This document shows positions 53,661-63,517 of a stretch of DNA of 64,000 nt, piece by piece (position 1 is the first letter of the stretch; each line of letters starts with the position of its first letter). Source of the DNA: Verrucomicrobiota bacterium (GTDB lineage: Bacteria; Verrucomicrobiota; Verrucomicrobiia; Limisphaerales; UBA11320); contig JACQFQ010000037.1 in assembly GCA_016199985.1 (NCBI GenBank), forward strand, positions 220,061-284,060, written 5' to 3'. The notes beneath the pieces were generated by a model. It was not told the origin of the DNA, made no database searches, and saw nothing but the letters and a program-made list of their open reading frames with translations. A program made the position numbers and the translations under genes.

Positions 53661-54758
53661 CTAGAACCGAACTTTTACATAGACCGACCCGAACTGGTTC
53701 GCCTCCGTTTGATTCTTGAACTCCGGTGTGCGAAAAACATGCGTATACCCCAACTCCAGGGAGTGGAGCACGAAGTTGAATCCCAGCATCACGTCTCCCG
53801 TGATGAAGTTCTTCGCGACGTTCGGGCTCGATCGGGCCAGGTTGCCGTCCAGGAATGAACTGTGTCCCACGAGCCGTCCCTCGGTTCCGACAAAACCATA
53901 GGTGCCCCAGCGTCGCGGATGGGAACGCGAGCGTCCGCCGCTCGTCGTGGAGAGCGAGTCGATGGTCCGGACGCCGTGGTCGTCGGGAAGAACGAGGCCG
54001 ATTCGCAAAATGCCCCCAAGCCGCAGCGAATCCTCGATGGTTCCCAGCACCCCGCCGCCCCAGGGAATCAGTTGCGCGCCGAAGTCGCGCGATGGGGCCG
54101 TGAGGTCCATTCGATACGCGCGTTCGAACTTCAGTCGGAAACCGGGCTCGTCGCGGAGCTGGTTTCTCCAGCCTTGCGGCAGGTCAAATCCACGAATCTC
54201 ATGGACCCATGTCTGGGCTTGACGCGCGAGCGACGGGGCTCCCATCACGCCCATCTCCAGTTCCCAGCTCTCCTGCACGGGAATCTGGCGCGAGCGCGTC
54301 ACGCCGTTCCGCTGAAGGATCCAGTCGATGTGCAGCCATCCGGCGTAAGGCCGATCGCCGGGAACCCGCTCCACGGCGCCGAGGTTGGCGGGCGTGTACA
54401 TGTTCTGGCCAACGCCGTATCCGCTCCGGGCGGATTTGAGGTCGAAGCCCCACGTCGGCAGCCACCGGTTCACCGCGCTCATGCCGAGAGGCGTGTGGCC
54501 GTCCTCGTGCAGATAGGCGAAACGCAATCCTTGCGTGTAGTGACGGTCTGTGTTGACGAACAGGTCGTTCTCCTCGTTGAACACCAGGACCGGAGCGCGA
54601 TCGTAGGAAGGCGCCACGCTGGCGTCCGTCTCGCCCTGAAGGATCGCGGCGGCGGCGGCCAGGCACGCGAACCGCAGCGCCCCGGGGACGCGACCAAGCC
54701 CGCGTCTCCCAAGCAGCCCGCCGCGCCCGAGCGCCCAAAGTCGAACCCTGCGTTTCAT
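53661..54758 (-). CDS. LpxR-family lipid A deacylase-like outer-membrane protein
   Basis: About 365 residues: a signal-like N-terminus (AALRFACLAAAAAI type) and a beta-barrel of the DUF2219/LpxR family. The active-site opening is visible as NEENDLFVNTDRHYTQGLRF. Further barrel blocks are PYAGWLHIDW (near residue 145), QTWVHEIRGFD, and LGFNFVLHSLELGYTHV with a final aromatic FVRF-like residue suitable for outer-membrane insertion. LpxR removes 3'-acyl chains from lipid A in Salmonella. Whether this homologue does so is unproven. ATG 54758 was chosen since upstream codons have no similarity. Confidence 0.82.
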   Translation of the reverse strand: MKRRVRLWALGRGGLLGRRGLGRVPGALRFACLAAAAAILQGETDASVAPSYDRAPVLVFNEENDLFVNTDRHYTQGLRFAYLHEDGHTPLGMSAVNRWLPTWGFDLKSARSGYGVGQNMYTPANLGAVERVPGDRPYAGWLHIDWILQRNGVTRSRQIPVQESWELEMGVMGAPSLARQAQTWVHEIRGFDLPQGWRNQLRDEPGFRLKFERAYRMDLTAPSRDFGAQLIPWGGGVLGTIEDSLRLGGILRIGLVLPDDHGVRTIDSLSTTSGGRSRSHPRRWGTYGFVGTEGRLVGHSSFLDGNLARSSPNVAKNFITGDVMLGFNFVLHSLELGYTHVFRTPEFKNQTEANQFGSVYVKVRF

Positions 54759-55051
54759 GGGCGTGAAAGATGGCGATCGATCTTGCCGAGGGGAAGCGCA
54801 TTCGCAAGTTGCGGTTTCGTCTCCGTAGGGCCCAGGCGGCCGCCGTTTCGCGGCTTGCTCAATCCGCGTCGTGGCCGGACTTCGCAACTCACGCCCGATC
54901 GGAACGCGGCGTGGGTTCCCGTCGCGCGGCCTCGCCGAATGGCGGTCGGCGATACGGCTGGCCGGGCCGACCGCGCCGCTCGGAACCAGCGGACGCATGG
55001 CGCGACGATCCAGGAGTTGCCCTGAGGGTCGGCGCTGTCTAGGGTCGCCCC

Positions 55052-56167
55052 ATGCGATTGCCTCCAGAGTTCCGTCCATCGAAGCGCCTGCTCATGGGCC
55101 CCGGGCCCAGCATGGTCGCGCCCTCGGTTCTTCAAGCCCTCGGAAAGCCCGTGCTCGGACATCTGGATCCCGAGTTCGTGAAGATGATGGAGGAGCTCAA
55201 GACGATGCTGCGACTCGTGTTTCAAACGAACAACGAGATGACATTCCCTGTCAGCGGAACGGGCAGCGCGGGGATGGAATTCTGTTTTGTGAACCTCGTC
55301 GAGCCCGGGGACGAAGTCGTGATCGGCGTGAACGGCGTGTTCGGAACGCGCATGGTGGACGTGGCGGAGCGCTGCGGCGCGGTGGTCACGCGGGTCGACG
55401 CCGAATGGGGACGCATCGTCGAGCCGCAGCAGATCGCCGACGCGCTCAAGAAGGTCGCAAAGCCCAAGGTCGTCGCGGTCGTGCACGCGGAGACGAGCAC
55501 CGGCGCGCTGACCCCGGTGGAGGAAATCTCGAAGCTGGCGCGCGACGCCGGCGCCCTGTTCCTCCTGGACGCCGTGACTTCGCTGGGAGGGTGCCCTGTT
55601 CGAACGGACGACTGGAATGTCGACGCGATCTACAGTGGCACGCAAAAATGCCTGAGCTGTCCGCCCGGGCTGTCCCCGGTGTCGCTGAGCCCCCGCGCCC
55701 TCGAGACCGCCGCCCGTCGGAAGAAGAAGGTCCAAAGCTGGTATCTCGACGTCAACCTGCTCGCGTCGTATTGGGGACAGGATCGCGTGTATCACCATAC
55801 CGCGCCGATCTCCATGAACTACGGCTTGCACGAAGCGCTGCGACTCGCGCTGGAGGAGGGGCTCGCCGCGAGGTTTGAACGGCATCGTCTCATGCATGAG
55901 CGGCTGAAGAACGGGCTCGCGACGCTCGGACTTTCGATCGTTTCGCAGGCGGGGCATCAGCTCTGGCAGCTCAACGCGGTCGGCGTGCCGGCCGGCGCGG
56001 ATGAGGCGGCGCTCCGCCGCCGGCTGCTTCAGGAATACTCCATCGAAGTGGGCGCCGGCCTCGGCCCGTTGAAGGGCAAGATCACGCGCATCGGACTCAT
56101 GGGCGAAACCGCGCGCGAGGAGAATGTCGACCGGGTGCTCTCCGCCTTGGGCGCGGCGCTCCGGTAG
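55052..56167 (+). CDS. Alanine--glyoxylate aminotransferase family enzyme
   Basis: A 371-residue class V PLP enzyme. It shows the family opening [26 protein letters not shown], the cofactor aspartate in [11 protein letters not shown] and the PLP lysine in [15 protein letters not shown]. Enzymes of this group transaminate glyoxylate with alanine or serine, or hydroxypyruvate. The exact substrate is not certain, so no symbol is given. It lies after a 293-base divergent gap from the LpxR-like gene in which I see no clear promoter, and before the TMEM14-like gene (38-base gap). Confidence 0.9.
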   Translation: MRLPPEFRPSKRLLMGPGPSMVAPSVLQALGKPVLGHLDPEFVKMMEELKTMLRLVFQTNNEMTFPVSGTGSAGMEFCFVNLVEPGDEVVIGVNGVFGTRMVDVAERCGAVVTRVDAEWGRIVEPQQIADALKKVAKPKVVAVVHAETSTGALTPVEEISKLARDAGALFLLDAVTSLGGCPVRTDDWNVDAIYSGTQKCLSCPPGLSPVSLSPRALETAARRKKKVQSWYLDVNLLASYWGQDRVYHHTAPISMNYGLHEALRLALEEGLAARFERHRLMHERLKNGLATLGLSIVSQAGHQLWQLNAVGVPAGADEAALRRRLLQEYSIEVGAGLGPLKGKITRIGLMGETAREENVDRVLSALGAALR

Positions 56168-56205
56168 ATCGGGCCTGACCCGCCCTGGAAACCCTTTTCC
56201 CTTTT

Positions 56206-56493
56206 ATGAACCACATCATTGTTATCTGGGTCTACGTGGCCCTCCTGGAACTCGGCGGACTCATCGGCTTCATCAAGGCCGGAAGCAAGGCCTCGCTGAT
56301 CGCGTCCTCCCTGTTCGCGGTCCCCCTGATCCTCACCGGCATCCACGTGCTGCCCGAGAAGGCGGGGATCGCCGTCATCTTTGTCTTGCTGGTCTACTTC
56401 GGCATGAAGTTCACGATGGGCCGCAAGTTCATGCCCGCCGGGTTCATGACGATCCTCAGCGCGATCGCCCTCGTGGCGCTCTTCTTCGCCTGA
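56206..56493 (+). CDS. TMEM14-like small membrane protein
   Basis: A 95-residue integral membrane protein with about four short helices, resembling the TMEM14/UPF0136 family (VYVALLELGGLIGFIKAGSKASLIAS type start, FTMGRKFMPAGFM near the C-terminus). In animals TMEM14 proteins act in mitochondrial porphyrin or fatty-acid transport. Bacterial members are uncharacterised. ATG 56206 is preceded by a pyrimidine run (CCCTTTTCCCTTTT) and no Shine-Dalgarno. The helicase gene starts 4 bases after its stop, so the two are cotranscribed. Confidence 0.85.
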   Translation: MNHIIVIWVYVALLELGGLIGFIKAGSKASLIASSLFAVPLILTGIHVLPEKAGIAVIFVLLVYFGMKFTMGRKFMPAGFMTILSAIALVALFFA

Positions 56494-56497
56494 TCGG

Positions 56498-59134
56498 ATG
56501 AATCCCCGGGAGTTGCCCATTTGGGAGACGCATGCCTCCCTCCTGAGCCATTTGACCCAGGGCAACCGCGTCGTGCTGGTCGCCCCCACCGGCTCCGGAA
56601 AAACCACGCAGGTCCCCCAGATGATCCTTGAGGCGGGCCTGGCGGGGAATCGTCGGATCGTCGTGCTCCAGCCGAGGCGCGTCGCCGCGCGAACCGTCGC
56701 GGCCCGCGTCGCGTGGGAACGCAACACCAGGCTCGGGGAGGAGGTGGGATATCAAATCCGATTCGAGGACCGCACCGCTCCGGGCACACGGATCAGCTTC
56801 ATCACTGAGGGCGTGTTGCTCCGACAACTCCAGGACGATCCGCGCCTCCCGGATGTCGGCGTCATCCTCTTCGACGAGTTTCACGAGCGCAGTTTGCTCA
56901 GCGACGTCGCGCTCGCCCTGGCCAAGCGGCTCCAGGAAACCTCGCGGCCCGACCTCAAGCTGGGAGTGATGTCCGCGACGCTCGACGCGGAACCGGTCGC
57001 CGCGTATCTCGATGGATGCCCGGTCGTGATCTCGGAGGGGCAGTCCTACCCCGTCGAGGTGTACTTCCTCGACATGCCGGACGATCGTCCGATCACCGAG
57101 CAGGCCGCCGACGCTGTGGGGAGGATCGTGGGATCGGGCGAGCCGGGCGACATCCTCGTCTTCATGCCGGGGATGGGAGAGATCCTGTCGACCATGAACG
57201 CGATCCGCGACACGCGCCTCGCGGAGCGCGTCGCGCTGATTCCCCTTCACGGCGAGCTGCAGCCCGAGGAGCAGGATCTCGCGTTCGCCCCCAATTCCCT
57301 TCGAAAAATCATCGTCGCCACGAACGTGGCGGAGACCTCCATCACAATCGACGGCATCCGGCATGTCGTGGATGGCGGCGCCGCGCGGGTGGCTCGATAT
57401 GACGCTGAGCGCGGCGTCGGAACCCTGCATATCGAGGAGATCAGCCGGGCCTCGGCGGATCAACGCAAGGGACGCGCCGGTCGCACAGCGCCCGGCACAT
57501 GCCATCGGCTCTGGACAGAAAGCGGACACCTGAATCGCCCGGAGCGCAACACGCCGGAGATCCGACGCGCCGACCTCGCCGAGGTCGTCCTTCTGCTCCA
57601 TTCGCTCGGCATCCGCAAAGCGGCCGGCTTCAACTGGCTCGATAAACCCGATCCGCAGGCGGTGGAGCGAGCCGAGAAGCTGCTTCGACTCCTGGGCGCG
57701 ATCCGCGCGGAACCGCCCGCCGGCGGGCCTTTGGCGAACGCTCATTCCGACCTGACGCCAATCGGACGCCAGATGCTTCGCCTGCCGATGCATCCCCGCT
57801 ACTCTCGGATGCTGGTCGAGGCGACCCGCCATCACTGCGTTCCGGCGGCGGCCCTGTGCGCCGCGCTCGTCAGCGGACGCGACCTCCTGGCGAGGCTTGG
57901 ACGGGAGGACAAGCATATCTCCGAAGCGCGGGAGCTGTTTGAAGGGAGCGCGCTCTCGGACTTTTACACGCTGATCCGGGCCTATCAGTTCGCGAAAAAC
58001 AACCAGTTCAACCCCGACCGATGCCGCCGCTATGGCATCAACGCGAAAGCGGCCCGGGAGGTGGAGCAAACCTTCCAGCAGATCCTGGACATCGCGAAAT
58101 CCCACGGGTTTCTTCAGGCGCCGCAAACCCCCGCCGGATCGAGCGCGGAGGGAGAACCCGTGTCGGCGTCGAAGCAGGCGCAGGATCCCCTGCTCCGCTG
58201 CATCGCCGTCGGCTTCTCGGACCAGCTTGCGATCCGGCGCGACCAGGGAACCCTGGAGTGCGAAATGACCGAAGGCCGTATGGCGACGCTGATGAGGGAG
58301 AGCGTGGTGCAACAGGATCGGTTGTTTGTCGCGGCCACGATCCGCGAGATCGCGGGGCGCGGCTCAAGCCCCCTGACACTCCTCGGTTTGGCCACGGCGG
58401 TGAAGCGTGAATGGCTCGAGGAGCTGTTCCCAGAGCAGCTCACGCAGGATCTGCGGCATCTCTTCGACCGAGGACACAAGCGCGTGGCGGCGGTTCGGCT
58501 GATCCGGTTCGCCGATTTGGTCATCGACCATCAGCATCAGAAGGACGTGGACCCCGTCGCATCCGGCCGCTGCCTGGCGGACGCGTTCCTACGCGACTGG
58601 TTCGAGCTGCAGCAGTTCACCCACGATCTCAAGCAGTTCATCGCGCGCGTCAACCTTCTCGCCGCGGCCGCGCCGGATCTGGACTTCCCGCCCTTCGATC
58701 GCGCCGCGCTGCTCCAGGCTCTCGGCGTCGCGTTTCAAGGGATGACGCTCGTCAAGGAAGCGCAGGCCGCCTCCCTGAAAGAGGCGATCCATCAGCATCT
58801 CCAGCCCGAGCAGCGGGAGTGGCTCAACGAACTGCTCCCGACGCATGGGGTCTGGCCCGACGCGCGCAAGGTCAAGCTCACCTACGCAGACGAGCCCAAG
58901 GACGAGGATGGAGAGCCCAACGCGCCCGAGATGCAGATGAAACTGCACGAGTGCTTCGCCTTGAAGGAGCATCCGTGCGTCCTGGAGGGAAAGATGCCGG
59001 TCCGCCTGTGGCTTTGCACGCCGGATGGCAAACGGCTCGAGGCGACCTTTAGCTGGGCTGCCTACAAGGCGAACACATACCCAAAGATCAAGGCGGCGCT
59101 TTCCAAGAAGTTTCCCGGCGTCGGCTGGCTTTGA
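56498..59134 (+). CDS. hrpB: ATP-dependent RNA helicase, HrpB type
   Basis: An 878-residue DEAH/RHA-type helicase. Walker A APTGSGKTTQVP, motif II DEFHERS (the HrpB form), SATLD, motif V VAETSITIDGIRHVVDGG and motif VI QRKGRAGRTAPG are visible. Helicase-associated HA2 and OB domains and a C-terminal HrpB-like region (VRLWLCTPDGKRLE, YPKIKAALSKKFPG) follow. A central linker near residue 560 is short and Ser/Ala/Pro-rich. HrpB is a 3'-5' RNA helicase of uncertain physiological role. The gene follows the TMEM14-like gene by 4 bases. Confidence 0.9.
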   Translation: MNPRELPIWETHASLLSHLTQGNRVVLVAPTGSGKTTQVPQMILEAGLAGNRRIVVLQPRRVAARTVAARVAWERNTRLGEEVGYQIRFEDRTAPGTRISFITEGVLLRQLQDDPRLPDVGVILFDEFHERSLLSDVALALAKRLQETSRPDLKLGVMSATLDAEPVAAYLDGCPVVISEGQSYPVEVYFLDMPDDRPITEQAADAVGRIVGSGEPGDILVFMPGMGEILSTMNAIRDTRLAERVALIPLHGELQPEEQDLAFAPNSLRKIIVATNVAETSITIDGIRHVVDGGAARVARYDAERGVGTLHIEEISRASADQRKGRAGRTAPGTCHRLWTESGHLNRPERNTPEIRRADLAEVVLLLHSLGIRKAAGFNWLDKPDPQAVERAEKLLRLLGAIRAEPPAGGPLANAHSDLTPIGRQMLRLPMHPRYSRMLVEATRHHCVPAAALCAALVSGRDLLARLGREDKHISEARELFEGSALSDFYTLIRAYQFAKNNQFNPDRCRRYGINAKAAREVEQTFQQILDIAKSHGFLQAPQTPAGSSAEGEPVSASKQAQDPLLRCIAVGFSDQLAIRRDQGTLECEMTEGRMATLMRESVVQQDRLFVAATIREIAGRGSSPLTLLGLATAVKREWLEELFPEQLTQDLRHLFDRGHKRVAAVRLIRFADLVIDHQHQKDVDPVASGRCLADAFLRDWFELQQFTHDLKQFIARVNLLAAAAPDLDFPPFDRAALLQALGVAFQGMTLVKEAQAASLKEAIHQHLQPEQREWLNELLPTHGVWPDARKVKLTYADEPKDEDGEPNAPEMQMKLHECFALKEHPCVLEGKMPVRLWLCTPDGKRLEATFSWAAYKANTYPKIKAALSKKFPGVGWL

Positions 59135-59135
59135 A

Positions 59136-59151
59136 GGCGGGGAACACCGCC
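59136..59151. terminator. Small hairpin between convergent genes
   Basis: GGCGG (59136-59140) pairs with CCGCC (59147-59151) in the 40-base gap between the helicase and the second CotH/LTD gene. The stem is GC-only and short, with no T tract, so termination strength is doubtful. It could serve both directions. Confidence 0.3.
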
Positions 59152-59174
59152 CAACGCGCCAAGCTCTGGGAAAG

Positions 59175-62100
59175 TCAGAGACTCACCCTGACGCGGACGA
59201 ACGAGCTCCTGCGCGCGGGGACAGGCGATGAAAGCCTCCATGTGTACAACGCGATTCCGTCACCCTGCGCCTCCATGGACACCAACACACCCCCGGGGAT
59301 CCAGGTCGCCAGGTTCTCTGAGACCTCGACATGATACCCCAGATCGGAGGAGTCGGTGCGCGCCCTGAACCTCACCGTTAAGTACGCGGCCGCGACGCCA
59401 TCGACAGTGAGTTGAGCCACCTGGGCCACGGGCTGGAGTGCGGTGGAAACACTTTGCGGGTCGCCCGCGAACGCATACTCGAACAGATTGCTGAAACCGT
59501 CGCCATCGGCGTCCCCCGAGGGGTCCGTAACTCCTCCATGGGCAGCTCCCCAAGACGCGAAAGTAACGCCGTCCGAGTATCCGGGAGTGCCCAGGGGAGA
59601 GGAACTGACCTGCCAGTTGATGGGAAGCGCATGGTCTGGCCTGGAGTTCGGGGAAACCAATTCCAGGCTGCGTCCCGTGCCGCCGGCGTCGGCCGGCCAC
59701 GGGCTGGCGTCGCGATAGAACAAGGCGCGTATGGGGGTATTGCTGCCGTACGAGAGGGTGAGCTGTTCACCCGAATTCTTGAGGTTGCCCGCGCCGTAGG
59801 ATCCGAACACCGGGCGACCCGCCCCGTAGCGTTTCTCAAAAGCGGCCGGATTCTTGACCACCAGCGCGTAGGCGCCCGGATCCAGGGTCGTGCCGGGCGC
59901 AAACTCAAAGTTGACGCCCGCCGTGAAACCGACGCTTGTGAGATCAATCGCTGTTGAAGCCGTGTTCTTGAGCTCCAGGTATTCAAAGTCTTCATCAAGA
60001 AAACCCGAGGCCAGCTCCGCGGGGCTTGCGGCTTTGGGATGGTACATGATCTCCGAAATGACCAAGCTCCGTTGATAGGCGGAAACATCCGGCTCCCCGC
60101 ACACGAACTGCGCCGCTTCAGACCACCGGCTCCATCGTCCATTCGCGTCCTTGTGACGCACCCTGGCCCGGTAGGTGTCCCCAGGCTTCGCGGCGGTCAG
60201 GGGCACGCGGATCTGCGCGCTGAAGTTCGTGATCACGTCAGAGGTCCAGTGGGGTTCCACCTCATAAGCGCGCGGCTTCCCCGCGACATAGCCTGACAGT
60301 CCGGGCGCCGCGATGCGTCCCAGGCGCCATTGAATCGCCGCGGCCTTCTTCCCGGAGAAGGGAGAGCTTTGAAACTGAAGATCGTTCGCGGGAAGCCCCG
60401 GCGATCCGACATAAGCGATCGTGGGTCGCGCGGGCACGTCCGCGGCAACAGCCTCCTTGGCCTCGGCCTTCACATACTCAAATCCATATCCCAATTGATT
60501 ACCGTTCCCCACGGCCCAAGCCACGGGGCCGGGATAGGCGTCGGTCATGTAATCCTTCAGATACTTCACGAAGTCCTCAAACTCTCCGAAACCGACATAG
60601 TTGGCCGAGCGCAGCCAGCGTTTGTAGGGTCCCCCGAACGCATTGAAAGTGTGAGGACTGTAATAAAAATTCCCCTTGTGATTGGAATCGGAGTGATCCG
60701 ACGGCGACCCCGCGGTGCGCGGATGGTAGTTCCACATCGCTGAATCCACGTCAGCCCATGTTTGATCCTGTCCAGTTGGATTCACAATCTGCGCGTACTC
60801 GTCCACCAACTGGCCCACCTGCCCGCCTTGGGGGGAAGCGTCGCTCAGGAGCAGGTCCAGGATCTCCCGCGCGCGGTTGCGCTTTTCAATGGCCAGCGCG
60901 GGCAAGTCGGCCGCCGCGTCCTGGGTGATGGCGCCGCTGGCGCTCTGATGCGTCCGCCCCACGAACATCATGTCCAGATCCCAAGGGATCGGCATCCACC
61001 GCCCGTTCGGATTGTGATAGAAATAGTGATTCCACCCGTTGCGCATGTCGACATTGCCGACGACCCGACTCGCTATGCGGAAGCTATAGTAGGTCGGGAG
61101 GTCCAGGTTCGTGCGCCACCAGGCTTCGCTCTGCGCGAGCGACGAGGCGTTCGCGAAGGCGTCCCAATCGGCCGTCGTCAGCGGCTGCGTGCTCCCTTGA
61201 TGCTTCTTGTTGCCGCTGCCATTGCCGCCTCCTTCGATCTTGTAGACGTTTCCGTCAGGCAGTCCACGTTCGTCGAGAAAGGAGCCGCTGGGAGACTCCG
61301 TCACCAAGTACAAGCCCCACAAGTCGCCGGAATACTGCCCCTTCCCCGTTCCTGGAAAAGTCGGGTCGACGACATTGGCGGTCGGAGGAGCGGCCTCCAA
61401 CGCGTTGTCGACGACGCGCAGACTCACATAGTGCGTCTTGGGCGAGGGCACTCCCAGAAGCTCATAAGCGCGAAAGGAGATGCATTCTTCGATGCCGCCC
61501 ATTCCTCGGTTGGCGGCGATCCATGGGCAGGATCCACCGTTCAAATTGAACTCGCCCCAGGCCTGCGAGTAGGCCCGCCCATAGTTGTCCCGGGCCTGAA
61601 ACTCGTGGGTGTTGTTGACATGAACCCGCCACTTGTTCTTGCCCGAAACATAGGTCGAGAATTCCCCGCGATTATTAAAGGTGATGTGATCATAGACCTT
61701 GCCCTCGTAAACCAGCGTCCCCCACATCGGCACGGTGTCGAATCCACTTTCATACTGGCTGTTGATGACATCCGTCTGATTCGCGATGAGATGATACGTC
61801 GGAATGGAGCTCATGAGCGCGGCGGGAAAGTTTTGCACAACACCCTGAGGGCCTGCGTCGCCAGGCTTGAACGCGCCCGACCAACCGGGAACCCCGTTGT
61901 AGACGAAGTAGGCGAAATTCGGCTCGGGATCATCCGCGTAGGGAACCTGGACAGCGCTTCCCAAAGCGTCCGTCGCGACAATCCGATATCGAATCAGGCG
62001 CCGATGAACCTGTATCTCAGGGGGCAGAATGACGGAGAAGATTCCGTCCTGCGCCGCCGCGTCTCCATGCTGTCCGTCATCCGTCATTGTCAGGAGGGTC

Positions 62101-63446
62101 CAGTTTGTTCCGTATGCGGAATCCGTCTTGCGAATGTATTTCCCAGGCTCATTCACCTGATAGGCCAGCGTCATGCTCGCGACTCCGTCGGAATCGGTCG
62201 CCTTCGCCGTGATCAGCACCCCAATCCCAGCCGTGGGCTGTTCAGGCGAATGAGAGACCTGTCGAATCAGCGGCGGAGGATTGGCGGTAAACGCGCCGTT
62301 GGGCGCGCCCGGAGTCGGGTCGGCCACCTCCCCAATCACCTGGCAGTCCACCGACACGCCCGGTCCGGTCAATAGGGAATTGAAGGCATGAATCGCTAGA
62401 ATGTTGGTTCCGACGGTCAAGCCGACCGACTGCGGCGGCACAAAGATATTCTCCACCACGGTCTTGCCGTTCGAGACGGCCTTGTGGAGCAGCGCGCCCA
62501 AAGGCCGCCCCGTCACGCCGGCGTCGAAAGGCTTCTCAAGCTTGTCCCGCATGTGGAGACGCGGGGCGATCTCATGGCCGTTGATCCAGATCACGCATCC
62601 ATCCTCGATGGTCACTTTCAAATGAAGTCGGGTGGGCATGGGGCCCGCTGGGAGCACAAAGGGATGCCTCAAGTAGAGCGAGATGTAGTTGCTCTGCATT
62701 GTGTAGGGGCTGTTCCAGGGCGCTTGGGTCAAATCCGTCTTATCGTCATTGTCGCCAAAACCGATGGACGTCCGGGCGGTGTTCCATGTGTCGTCCTCGA
62801 TGAAATCCAGCTGCCGCCACGCCGAGATCGGTTCGGAGGCCTCGTTGGTCCCTTTGCGAAACCGCCATTGAGAGTCCTGCGCCGCCAGATAGGTCGCCAG
62901 CTCGCGCACATAATTCGTGGCCCCGGAACTTCGCCAGGAACCGCCGAGATCGTTGTCCAGCGAAGGGTTGATCAACTCGATCGACGACCCGTCGCCGTGG
63001 GCGTTCGCGGGCCAGGGAAAGCCGGGCTGATACGAGACTTCATCGACCAAGGCCCCCTTCTGATCCCTCAGTTCGATACGCGCGCCGCCACGCTTCAGGG
63101 CGCCGGCCCAGGGGCCCATCGGAGTAAAGCCATACGCCGCCTGAAACGCGGCCGGATTTGCGGCGATCACCACAAAACCATGCGGCAGAATGACTGTGTT
63201 GTTGGAAAACGTGAATTGCACCGCGTCCGCCAAACGCCAAGCGGACAGATTCAGCGCCTCGTTCCCGGGGTTCAGCAGCTCAATAAACTGGGTCGGCTTG
63301 GTGTTGTCCGCCGGAGCGTATTGAATTTCATTGATAACCACCGGACCGGCGGCCCCATGCGCCAGCAAGGATGTCCAACAGACCAGAACCCATGACAGAC
63401 AAAGCCGGAAACGACGCGTAGCAACGCTGCGGAAAGGAGGATTCAT
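59175..63446 (-). CDS. Secreted CotH-kinase / lamin-tail-domain protein, second copy
   Basis: A 1423-residue protein with a clean signal peptide. Order: lamin-tail domain (GPVVINEIQYAP), a beta-sandwich module (SAWRQLDF, IWINGHEIAPRL), a short Ig-like insert (ITAKATDSDGVASM), and a CotH kinase-like domain with KVYDHITFNNRG, an ARVVGNVDMRNGWNHYFYH-type block and WDLDMMF at 60960-60985. A fibronectin-like segment (DTYRARVRHKDANGRW), a second lamin-tail domain (SLVISEIMYHP) and a C-terminal DGDGFSNLFEYAF calcium loop close the protein. Compared with the gene at 14440 it lacks the discoidin pair and the triple Ig-like tail. Both should be exported; phosphorylation targets are unknown. Confidence 0.88.
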   Translation of the reverse strand: MNPPFRSVATRRFRLCLSWVLVCWTSLLAHGAAGPVVINEIQYAPADNTKPTQFIELLNPGNEALNLSAWRLADAVQFTFSNNTVILPHGFVVIAANPAAFQAAYGFTPMGPWAGALKRGGARIELRDQKGALVDEVSYQPGFPWPANAHGDGSSIELINPSLDNDLGGSWRSSGATNYVRELATYLAAQDSQWRFRKGTNEASEPISAWRQLDFIEDDTWNTARTSIGFGDNDDKTDLTQAPWNSPYTMQSNYISLYLRHPFVLPAGPMPTRLHLKVTIEDGCVIWINGHEIAPRLHMRDKLEKPFDAGVTGRPLGALLHKAVSNGKTVVENIFVPPQSVGLTVGTNILAIHAFNSLLTGPGVSVDCQVIGEVADPTPGAPNGAFTANPPPLIRQVSHSPEQPTAGIGVLITAKATDSDGVASMTLAYQVNEPGKYIRKTDSAYGTNWTLLTMTDDGQHGDAAAQDGIFSVILPPEIQVHRRLIRYRIVATDALGSAVQVPYADDPEPNFAYFVYNGVPGWSGAFKPGDAGPQGVVQNFPAALMSSIPTYHLIANQTDVINSQYESGFDTVPMWGTLVYEGKVYDHITFNNRGEFSTYVSGKNKWRVHVNNTHEFQARDNYGRAYSQAWGEFNLNGGSCPWIAANRGMGGIEECISFRAYELLGVPSPKTHYVSLRVVDNALEAAPPTANVVDPTFPGTGKGQYSGDLWGLYLVTESPSGSFLDERGLPDGNVYKIEGGGNGSGNKKHQGSTQPLTTADWDAFANASSLAQSEAWWRTNLDLPTYYSFRIASRVVGNVDMRNGWNHYFYHNPNGRWMPIPWDLDMMFVGRTHQSASGAITQDAAADLPALAIEKRNRAREILDLLLSDASPQGGQVGQLVDEYAQIVNPTGQDQTWADVDSAMWNYHPRTAGSPSDHSDSNHKGNFYYSPHTFNAFGGPYKRWLRSANYVGFGEFEDFVKYLKDYMTDAYPGPVAWAVGNGNQLGYGFEYVKAEAKEAVAADVPARPTIAYVGSPGLPANDLQFQSSPFSGKKAAAIQWRLGRIAAPGLSGYVAGKPRAYEVEPHWTSDVITNFSAQIRVPLTAAKPGDTYRARVRHKDANGRWSRWSEAAQFVCGEPDVSAYQRSLVISEIMYHPKAASPAELASGFLDEDFEYLELKNTASTAIDLTSVGFTAGVNFEFAPGTTLDPGAYALVVKNPAAFEKRYGAGRPVFGSYGAGNLKNSGEQLTLSYGSNTPIRALFYRDASPWPADAGGTGRSLELVSPNSRPDHALPINWQVSSSPLGTPGYSDGVTFASWGAAHGGVTDPSGDADGDGFSNLFEYAFAGDPQSVSTALQPVAQVAQLTVDGVAAAYLTVRFRARTDSSDLGYHVEVSENLATWIPGGVLVSMEAQGDGIALYTWRLSSPVPARRSSFVRVRVSL

Positions 63447-63517
63447 GGAAGGTACGGCCTGTTGGATTGATTCTTTATGTACGTCAATTCGGGATAACTT
63501 CGCTCACCCTAAGTCAG

